Shown: positions 33,185 to 38,760 of the stretch, in pieces
How positions within the stretch are numbered: position 1 is the first letter of the stretch
Layout: the number at the start of each line of letters is the position of its first letter
Assembly (NCBI GenBank): GCA_014653665.1
Contig: JACWEE010000007.1
Span: forward strand, 1 to 38,760
Direction: 5' to 3'
Length of the DNA stretch: 38,760 nt
Origin: Pelagibacterales bacterium SAG-MED34
Lineage (GTDB): Bacteria; Pseudomonadota; Alphaproteobacteria; Pelagibacterales; Pelagibacteraceae
The notes under the pieces: model-generated
What the model saw: only the letters and a program-made list of their open reading frames with translations
Database searches by the model: none
What the model was told of the DNA's origin: nothing
Position numbers and translations under genes: made by a program

Positions 33185-33681
33185 TGAAAAAATTAATACT
33201 TTTATTTATTTTTATCGCCTTTAATTCAAATGCAGCTTCAATGAAGATGCTTGGATCAAAGGGCGATCCAAACGATGTTACTAGAATAATTGAAGTAAAG
33301 ATGTATGACAATTATTATGAGCCAAGTTCAATTCAAGTTAAAAAAGGTGAAACAGTAAAAATAATTGTTAAAAATTTAGGTGAACTTGTTCATGAGTATA
33401 ATATTGCTACAAAAGAGATGCACATTAAACATCAACCTGAGATGGCAAAGTTAATTGAAAATGATATTCTATTAGGTGATAGTATCGATCATGCTAAAAT
33501 GAAGGAAATGTCTAAAAAAGATCCTTCACTTGGTCATAAGCATGCTAATAGCGTAATGTTAGAGCCTAATAAAACTGGGGAAATTATTTGGAAATTTTCA
33601 AATGATATAGCATTAGAAATGGCATGTAATATTCCAGGTCATTATGAAACTGGAATGGTTGGACCAATAATAATTAAGTAA
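33184..33681 (+). CDS. Exported cupredoxin with His/Met-rich insert
   Basis: 165 aa periplasmic copper protein. Signal peptide about residues 1-17 (LILLFIFIAFNSNA). The type 1 copper ligands are H70 (LVHEYN) and C148, H153, M158 in ACNIPGHYETGM. Between H70 and C148 is an insert of ~60 residues rich in His and Met (MHIKHQPEM, DHAKMKEM, GHKHAN) that could bind more copper, as in CopI-like or CzcE-associated cupredoxins. The one-base overlap with the NTF2-like gene puts it in the same operon. The role is either copper handling or electron transfer for the cluster. Confidence 0.87.
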   Translation: MKKLILLFIFIAFNSNAASMKMLGSKGDPNDVTRIIEVKMYDNYYEPSSIQVKKGETVKIIVKNLGELVHEYNIATKEMHIKHQPEMAKLIENDILLGDSIDHAKMKEMSKKDPSLGHKHANSVMLEPNKTGEIIWKFSNDIALEMACNIPGHYETGMVGPIIIK

Positions 33682-33729
33682 ATTTAAAATTTTGTAGATA
33701 TTAATTTTAGATAATATTATTCTAAATTG

Positions 33730-34065
33730 ATGAGTAATATAACTGCTTATATAATCTTAATAATTGCAGTTGCTTTAGGGACTGCTTCAAATAGTTTTGC
33801 GAAAACTGCAAATGGTTTTACAATATTTTTACCAAGTGTCTTTACAGCAATAACAATAGTTGCTTGCATGTATACGCTATCTTTAGTTATGAAAACTATT
33901 CCTGTTGGAGTAACTTATGCTTCATTTGCAGGTTTATGTATAATTGCAACATCTATCGTAGGAATTTATAAGTTTAATCAAATACCAGATCTTTTTACAA
34001 TCATAGGACTAATATTAATTATATCAGGAGTATTGATTGTAAATTTAGTCGGAAAATCAAGTTAA
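33730..34065 (+). CDS. SMR-like four-helix membrane protein, second copy, also without Glu14
   Basis: 111 aa from ATG 33730 (a TTG three bases earlier is possible). Four helices. It is similar to the protein at 2872-3207: GTASNSFAKTANGFTIF aligns with GIAANSFAKISDGFTKL, and IPVGVTYASFAG with IPVAFSYSTYSG. The position of EmrE Glu14 is Gly and that of Trp63 is Phe, so it is not a normal drug/proton antiporter. It lies 48 bp after the cupredoxin on the same strand and could be the last gene of the cluster. It converges on DUF952 with four bases between stops. Confidence 0.8.
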   Translation: MSNITAYIILIIAVALGTASNSFAKTANGFTIFLPSVFTAITIVACMYTLSLVMKTIPVGVTYASFAGLCIIATSIVGIYKFNQIPDLFTIIGLILIISGVLIVNLVGKSS

Positions 34066-34069
34066 AATA

Positions 34070-34414
34070 TTAAAGTTCATCTGGCAGATCATGCTTACCG
34101 TCATCTTTTAAATTGATCATATATTCTTTAACTACAAAATCTAAATTTAGATCTGAGTATAAATGTGGAAACATGTTGCCATCAGTTGATTGCTCCCAAA
34201 CCAGATTTTTTAATTTTAGAGCATCCACTTTAAGAATTATTAAATTAGTTTGATTAACATAAAACTTATTTAGTGTTTGCTTGATCTGATCTTTGTCTGA
34301 AAAATGAATATAACCATCTTTTAAATCTAATGTAGTGCCTTTAAAAATATTATTTTGTTTTGCATTACTCCACTCTGATTTTGTGCAAATTTTATAAACA
34401 AAATCAAAATTCAT
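34070..34414 (-). CDS. DUF952 protein
   Basis: 114 aa cytoplasmic protein. Family features: VYKICTKSEWSNAKQNNIFKG near the start, DGYIHFSDKDQI, a VDALKLKNLVWEQS segment and FPHLYSDLNLD. DUF952 proteins relate to ADP-ribosyltransferase-like folds by structure, but no activity is established. The gene begins one base after the AhpD-like stop and so belongs to a minus-strand group with that gene and the amidotransferase. Confidence 0.88.
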   Translation of the reverse strand: MNFDFVYKICTKSEWSNAKQNNIFKGTTLDLKDGYIHFSDKDQIKQTLNKFYVNQTNLIILKVDALKLKNLVWEQSTDGNMFPHLYSDLNLDFVVKEYMINLKDDGKHDLPDEL

Positions 34415-34415
34415 T

Positions 34416-34802
34416 TTATTTTAAAAAGTTATCTACCTCTACTTGATAACCTTCAACTAAACGATTTGTTTCATTTGCCATTCCAACTATTGCGATCATT
34501 TCGTTTATCATTCCATCTGTCGCACCTTTTTTTCTAGCTGCTAAGGAATGAGATTTAATACAATATTCACAATTGTTAGTAATTGAAACTGCAACATAAA
34601 TGAGTTCCTTTACTGCAGGATCTAATTCACCTTTTCCCATTACTTGCTGTAATGATCTCCAGGTTCTTTCTAATGTTTCTGGACTATTAGCCATAGTTTT
34701 CCAAAAATTTGGAATTTCAGTTATTTGTCGAGCTTCTTTTATTTCATCAAAAATTTCTTTTACTTTGCTAGTTGCGTCTTTTTCTTCAATTGGTTTGAAC
34801 AT
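34416..34802 (-). CDS. Carboxymuconolactone decarboxylase/AhpD-like protein
   Basis: 128 aa helical protein. C78-E-Y-C81 and H85 form the CxxCxxxH redox motif of AhpD-like members, and the helix LDPAVKELIYVAVSI precedes it, as is usual. The CxxC favours a thiol peroxidase-related role over true lactone decarboxylation. The ATG at 34802 is preceded by AGGAGG, one of the best ribosome sites in the window. It follows the amidotransferase gene by 11 bases. The reductase or electron donor is unknown. Confidence 0.9.
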   Translation of the reverse strand: MFKPIEEKDATSKVKEIFDEIKEARQITEIPNFWKTMANSPETLERTWRSLQQVMGKGELDPAVKELIYVAVSITNNCEYCIKSHSLAARKKGATDGMINEMIAIVGMANETNRLVEGYQVEVDNFLK

Positions 34803-34813
34803 CTTATTTCCTC

Positions 34814-35545
34814 CTATTTTTTGTTTATGATATCACTCTTAAATTTTGTATACAAAATTTTTGAATAATTATTCATATCTTGCATATTTTCTTTGGCTTC
34901 TTTATCAAATTTTTCTAGCGCACCTCGTCCTAATTGGTTTTCTAAAGATGCTTTATACTCAGGTACACACCCCCAATCATTTACCGTTGTATCCTTAATC
35001 TCTATGTGGAATTGGATACCATAAGCAATATTTTTATATCTAAATATCTGATATTTTGTCTCTTTTGATGAAGCAATTAATGTTACATCTTTATTTTTTT
35101 CTAATTCTTTAACTTCATAAGAGTGCCATTGTAATGATGTAATTTTTTCTGGAAAATCTGCAAAAAGTGTATCTTTCTTTTTTTCATCCAAAAAATTTAT
35201 ATCCATCATTCCAATTTCTGGATTATTAGTTTTAACTACTTTACCTCCTATTACTTCTCCTAGCAATTGACATCCTAGACAAAAACCTAAGTATGGCTTA
35301 TTTAATTCTACAACAAACTCTTTAATTTTTTTTTTTTCTTCAATGAGCCAAGGATAATCCTCTTCCATCCAAGTATCCATTGGGCCGCCCATACAAAGCA
35401 TTCCATCAAAAAAATTTAAATTATTAGGAATTTTTTCGCCTTCATCTAATTCAATAGTTGTAATATTAACTCCATCTTTGATCATTAAATCTTTTATATA
35501 ACCAGGATCTTCAATATTTATATGTTGAAGAACAAGAATTTCCAT
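34814..35545 (-). CDS. Class I glutamine amidotransferase-like protein
   Basis: 243 aa cytoplasmic protein of the GMP-synthase-like GATase group. The nucleophile is C89 in GFCLGCQLLG, and the catalytic His and Glu are in GIQFHIEIKD. DGMLCMGGPMDTW precedes it, as usual for stand-alone amidotransferases of the YfeJ type. No synthetase domain is attached. Such proteins hydrolyse gamma-glutamyl amides in some pathways; the partner here is unknown. It lies two bases after the IMPase-family gene on the same strand. Confidence 0.9.
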   Translation of the reverse strand: MEILVLQHINIEDPGYIKDLMIKDGVNITTIELDEGEKIPNNLNFFDGMLCMGGPMDTWMEEDYPWLIEEKKKIKEFVVELNKPYLGFCLGCQLLGEVIGGKVVKTNNPEIGMMDINFLDEKKKDTLFADFPEKITSLQWHSYEVKELEKNKDVTLIASSKETKYQIFRYKNIAYGIQFHIEIKDTTVNDWGCVPEYKASLENQLGRGALEKFDKEAKENMQDMNNYSKILYTKFKSDIINKK

Positions 35546-35547
35546 TA

Positions 35548-36351
35548 TTAGAAGATGGGTTTTAGCAAACCTAATATTTTTTTATGAATTATTTTATTAG
35601 AAGACACCACTACATGTCCTGCTTGTTTTGCATTTTGATTGTCCCACGTTGTTACAATACCACCAGAAGCATTAATAATTGGTATTAGTGGATGAATGTC
35701 CCAAATTTTATTATTACATTGTATGACAACATCAATTCTACCTTCACATATCTGAGCATATGACAATGCATCTGAACAAGGGAATTGTATTAATTTAAGA
35801 AGTTTTGGAATTTTTTTTTGTTGATTTAATGAAATTGCTCCATGAAAACCGGCTGTCAATTTAATATCTTTAAATTTAACACTCTTGTTAACTGATAGTT
35901 TTTTTCTTTTTTTATTTTCAATAACGTATGCAATTTTTGGAGATTGATTATAATAATACTTATTTAACATAGGGAAGTTAGCCAAACCAAATATTGGATT
36001 ACCTTTATAATTTACTGATATTAAATTACTCCAAGTTGGACTTCCTATGACAAATGACCTAGTGCCATCAATGGGATCAATTATCCAACTAAAATCACTT
36101 TTAGTTTTTTTGTACCCAAATTCTTCTCCAATAATTTCATGTCCAGGAAATTTTTTGCTTATTTTAGCTCTAATAAATTTTTCAAAAGCTTTATCGCATG
36201 TAGTGACAGGGTCATATCCTTTGCCAAGTAATTTATTATTAACTTTAAAAGGCTTATTAAGTTTTTTAAAATAAAAATTCGTTAAATCGATTGCTAGTTG
36301 GTTCAAAAACTTTGGAAATTCATTATTTTTAATTATTAGATTTTTATCCAT
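35548..36351 (-). CDS. Inositol-monophosphatase-family phosphatase, possibly histidinol-phosphatase
   Basis: 267 aa magnesium-dependent phosphatase. Metal ligands: E76-E77 (GEEFG), D92 and D95 (IIDPIDGTRSF), and the late Asp in KIWDIHPLIPI, all present. The segment IDGTRSFVIGSP and the late motif are those often seen in HisN-type histidinol-phosphate phosphatases, so this is one candidate role; inositol-1-phosphate or a nucleotide phosphate (CysQ-like) are alternatives. First gene of a minus-strand group of four, divergent from the dioxygenase gene with 49 bp between them. Confidence 0.88.
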   Translation of the reverse strand: MDKNLIIKNNEFPKFLNQLAIDLTNFYFKKLNKPFKVNNKLLGKGYDPVTTCDKAFEKFIRAKISKKFPGHEIIGEEFGYKKTKSDFSWIIDPIDGTRSFVIGSPTWSNLISVNYKGNPIFGLANFPMLNKYYYNQSPKIAYVIENKKRKKLSVNKSVKFKDIKLTAGFHGAISLNQQKKIPKLLKLIQFPCSDALSYAQICEGRIDVVIQCNNKIWDIHPLIPIINASGGIVTTWDNQNAKQAGHVVVSSNKIIHKKILGLLKPIF

Positions 36352-36400
36352 AATTCCAAATACTACTTAATTTCTCTTGATTAAAGATATTTTTTAATTA

Positions 36401-37519
36401 ATGCTCAATTTTATGAAAATTGAATTAGATAATAATAAGGTTTTCTTTAGAGATGAAAATCAGAATGAAGAAATTCATCCTTTTTGGCTTAGAGAAAGAG
36501 TAGAAAATATTGAATTACTGGATCAAAAGACACAGCAGAGACTCTTTGATCCAAGTACTATGGAATCAAACGTTATTATCAAATCAGCAATTATTGAAAA
36601 AGACCTTTTAAACATAACTTTTTCAGATGGAATAGAAACTAAAATTGATATTAATAAAATAATTCAAGAATTTAAAAATTCCAACTCAATTAGTAAAATT
36701 AAGGAAAAAGTAAAATGGACTTCTTCACTTAATGACGTAAAAAAATTTAATTTTCATGAAAATATTTATGAAAGTGTTGAAATGTATGAATTACTTGCTT
36801 CTTTTTACAAGTATGGATTTGCAATTATAAAAAATGTCCCAACTCATGATAATTATTTAATCAAATTTGCTAACTCTGTAGGCAGTGTTAGAAGAACTAA
36901 TTTTGGCGAACACTTTAATGTTTCATCAAAACCTAATCCTAATGATCTTGCTTATACACCTTTACCGTTAGCTCCTCATACTGATAATCCATATAGAAAT
37001 CCAGTCCCCTGTATTCAGATATTACATTGTATTGAAAATGAAGTTGCTGGTGGTTTATCTACGTTGGTTGATGGTTACACTGTTACTGAAGATTTAAAAA
37101 AAGACTTTACTGAATACTATGAAATATTAACTAAAGTAAAAGTAAAATTTAAATTTATTGATAAAGATGTAATTTTAGAAGACTGGTCTGAATTAATAGA
37201 GCTCGATGAAAATAAGAATTTCAAACAAGTTAGATTTAGTCCTCGACTTGATTATGTACCAGTTTTAAAAAAAGAGGAACTAGATTTTTATTATAAAGCT
37301 AGAAAAAAATTATCTGATTTATATAACTCTGATTTCTATAGAATAGAATTTAAATTAATGCCTGGAGATTTAATTATGATGGATAATTACAGACTCCTGC
37401 ATGGTAGAACGGAATTTAATCCAAATGAGGGTAAAAGGTTTTTACAAGGGTGCTATATTGAATATGATAGTACTGATAGCAAACTTAGACATTTACAGAG
37501 AAAGTTTAATATTAATTAA
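36401..37519 (+). CDS. BBOX/TauD-family 2-oxoglutarate dioxygenase without N-terminal zinc ligands
   Basis: 372 aa Fe(II)/2-oxoglutarate oxygenase resembling gamma-butyrobetaine and trimethyllysine hydroxylases. Iron ligands are H193 and D195 (PHTDNPY) and H334 (LLHGRTEF); the 2-oxoglutarate Arg is R346 (GKRFLQGCY). The N-terminal DUF971-like part has PFWLRERV and QQRLFDPSTM, but the Cys residues that hold zinc in this domain (C-x-C-x-x-C) are not there. ATG 36413 (MKIEL) is an alternative start. The proXVW system 13 kb away would supply quaternary ammonium substrates, which is suggestive only. Its end lies one base from the convergent ccdA stop. Confidence 0.88.
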   Translation: MLNFMKIELDNNKVFFRDENQNEEIHPFWLRERVENIELLDQKTQQRLFDPSTMESNVIIKSAIIEKDLLNITFSDGIETKIDINKIIQEFKNSNSISKIKEKVKWTSSLNDVKKFNFHENIYESVEMYELLASFYKYGFAIIKNVPTHDNYLIKFANSVGSVRRTNFGEHFNVSSKPNPNDLAYTPLPLAPHTDNPYRNPVPCIQILHCIENEVAGGLSTLVDGYTVTEDLKKDFTEYYEILTKVKVKFKFIDKDVILEDWSELIELDENKNFKQVRFSPRLDYVPVLKKEELDFYYKARKKLSDLYNSDFYRIEFKLMPGDLIMMDNYRLLHGRTEFNPNEGKRFLQGCYIEYDSTDSKLRHLQRKFNIN

Positions 37520-37520
37520 T

Positions 37521-38228
37521 TTATCCTATACTTTGTAGAAAAGGCATATACTCGAGTAGATAATAACCCAAAGCTTGCAACTGGTTAGTAATCATTAGTA
37601 TTCCTGTAATTAGTAGAAGTGATCCACCAAACATATTTATCATCTTCATCTTGGCTTTAAGGTTTTTAGAAAAAATCATAAACTTTTGTATCAAATAACC
37701 TGATAGAACAAAGGGAATTGCTAACCCTAAAGAATAAAATGATAAAAGTCCAATTCCTTTATTAATGCTATCTTCTGTTGATGCAATTGCAAGAATTGAT
37801 CCTAAGATTGGACCAATACAAGGTGTCCAGCCAAAGCCAAAAGCCATACCAATTAAAATAGAACTAATTATTCCAGTATTATTATTTGTTTGAAATCTTT
37901 TTTCATAATTTAAAAACTTTAGATTTATTAGCCCTAATATTTGTAGCGAGAATATAATTATGATTACTCCAGCCCCAATTCTGAGTTGATATGAATTATC
38001 TAAAATTAGAGATCCTAAAAATGTAGCTGTAGCTCCAAAACTTATGAATACTATAGAAAATCCGACTGCGAATAAAATTATAGGAAAAATATTTACAGTT
38101 TTTTTTTCAAGTAACTCATTAAGAGTTGATCCTGATATGTATGATATATATCCTGGTATTAGAGGCAGAACACATGGAGATAAAAAGCTAAGCAAACCTG
38201 CTCCAAAGGCTAAAATAAATTCGATCAT
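37521..38228 (-). CDS. ccdA: Cytochrome c biogenesis protein CcdA (DsbD membrane domain)
   Basis: 235 aa, six helices, inner membrane. It moves reducing power from cytoplasmic thioredoxin to the periplasm for cytochrome c or copper-protein assembly. The two redox Cys are in LSFLSPCVLPLIPGY (helix 1) and FGWTPCIGPILG (helix 4), the family signature. Its ATG overlaps the true stop of the PEP carboxylase gene by one base (TAATG), so the two are probably coupled. No thioredoxin-fold partner is next to it in the window. Confidence 0.94.
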   Translation of the reverse strand: MIEFILAFGAGLLSFLSPCVLPLIPGYISYISGSTLNELLEKKTVNIFPIILFAVGFSIVFISFGATATFLGSLILDNSYQLRIGAGVIIIIFSLQILGLINLKFLNYEKRFQTNNNTGIISSILIGMAFGFGWTPCIGPILGSILAIASTEDSINKGIGLLSFYSLGLAIPFVLSGYLIQKFMIFSKNLKAKMKMINMFGGSLLLITGILMITNQLQALGYYLLEYMPFLQSIG

Positions 38229-38760
38229 TATCCTGTATTTTTAATAGCTGCTGAAATACCTGCTATTGATGCCATCATTGCATCATTCAAGTCTTTTTTA
38301 TCCTTCTTGTTTAATTTTTTTTTGCAAAAGCTTACTCATTACTACTGCTTGTAAAACATTAAGGATTTCGGAATATATGTTTCTAATAATTGCTGGACCT
38401 CTAAAACTCTTTCTTTGTTTATAAATTTCTTTTGGAGTTATTTGATCATTTAATTTTTTAACTGCATCAAATTGAAACCTTAATTTTTTTCCGACTCTTA
38501 CCAGTTTATCATCAGCTAAATTTTTTTCATAAATTTTAGATATCTCAGGATCTACTTTTGAAAGTACCATGTCAAGCAAGTCCATTGTTGAATTAAAATA
38601 TGGCCAGTTTTTTTCCATATCTATAAGTGTCTTTTTAAATTTTTTAATTGATGAATATCTCAAAGCTTCTGCAGTACCTAACCATGCAGGTAACATTAAT
38701 CTAATCTGTGTCCAGGCAAATACCCAAGGGATTGCTCGCAAACTATTTATATTATCAACA
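38228..38760 (-). pseudogene. ppc: Phosphoenolpyruvate carboxylase, 3' part, with apparent frameshift in an A9 run
   Basis: C-terminal part of PEP carboxylase (PEP + bicarbonate to oxaloacetate); the gene continues past the right edge. NSLRAIPWVFAWTQ, MLPAWLG and RNIYSEILNVLQ are family motifs. The frame stops at 38298 after KQEG, but the next frame continues with LNDAMMASIAGISAAIKNTG, the conserved PEPC end. The shift lies at a run of nine A (38315-38323, read on the minus strand); one A fewer restores one frame through to a stop at 38228-38230, which couples to ccdA. It is either a sequence error, a real mutation, or a slippage site. Evidence for the frameshift is strong; the cause is open. 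Confidence 0.85.

Noticed and set aside
38298-38314. Stop at 38298 as the natural end of PEP carboxylase
   Set aside because: The conserved C-terminus ending in KNTG is encoded in the neighbouring frame immediately downstream and ends at a stop coupled to ccdA.
1-38760. tRNA, rRNA, CRISPR arrays, insertion sequences or att sites
   Set aside because: No cloverleaf, rRNA stretch, regular repeat-spacer pattern, transposase or integrase was seen on either strand.

Overview
The window is about 30% G+C, tightly packed, and has almost no gap over 150 bp. Many neighbouring genes overlap by 1-8 bases. The gene set is alphaproteobacterial and typical of a streamlined marine heterotroph: many ABC systems, ProXVW osmolyte uptake, and small DMT and SMR carriers. 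I infer SAR11 (Pelagibacterales) from base composition, packing and gene content; no rRNA or marker phylogeny is present to prove it.

Left part (1-8.7 kb): the 3' end of an aldehyde dehydrogenase, an epoxide hydrolase and an Ldh_2-family 2-hydroxyacid dehydrogenase form one operon. Next come an SMR-like membrane protein, a small membrane protein and an unusual two-winged-helix regulator preceded by three direct repeats. These are followed by a BASS-type sodium symporter, a phosphate acyltransferase paired with a histidinol-dehydrogenase-family enzyme that resembles sulfopropanediol dehydrogenase, and an EamA exporter.

Second part (8.7-17.8 kb): a divergent uptake and catabolism locus. One arm has a MalK/UgpC-type ATPase and a tandem SnoaL-like protein. 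The other has a cupin, a second tandem SnoaL-like protein, a MetE C-terminal-like zinc methyltransferase, a solute-binding protein, two permeases and a HAD-fold protein that lacks its catalytic aspartates. The substrate cannot be read from sequence.

Third part (17.8-24.8 kb): a pseudoazurin-like cupredoxin, an MFS carrier, the proXVW glycine betaine-type transporter (ProW with a long N-terminal extension), an alpha/beta hydrolase and an Asp/Glu racemase ending in a strong bidirectional terminator. Both binding-protein genes (13.99 kb and proX) are followed by an intercistronic hairpin.

Fourth part (24.8-29.3 kb): sulfur and redox. A 1-Cys peroxiredoxin is divergent from sulfide:quinone oxidoreductase, a persulfide dioxygenase gene interrupted by an in-frame TAG, cysE and cysK. 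Together these look like sulfide oxidation or detoxification coupled to cysteine synthesis.

Fifth part (29.4-34.1 kb): the most unusual stretch. Twelve consecutive small genes, most with strong Shine-Dalgarno sites, encode three NTF2/SnoaL-like proteins, a cupin, several ferredoxin-like alpha/beta-barrel proteins (including GYD and DUF1330 types), an exported barrel-like protein and an exported cupredoxin with a His/Met-rich insert. An SMR-like protein follows. I recognise folds but no pathway; this is the best candidate for an undescribed system.

Right end (34.1-38.76 kb): DUF952, a CMD/AhpD-like protein, a class I glutamine amidotransferase, an inositol-monophosphatase-family phosphatase, a BBOX/TauD-like dioxygenase, CcdA, and the 3' part of PEP carboxylase with an apparent frameshift in a nine-A run close to its C-terminus.
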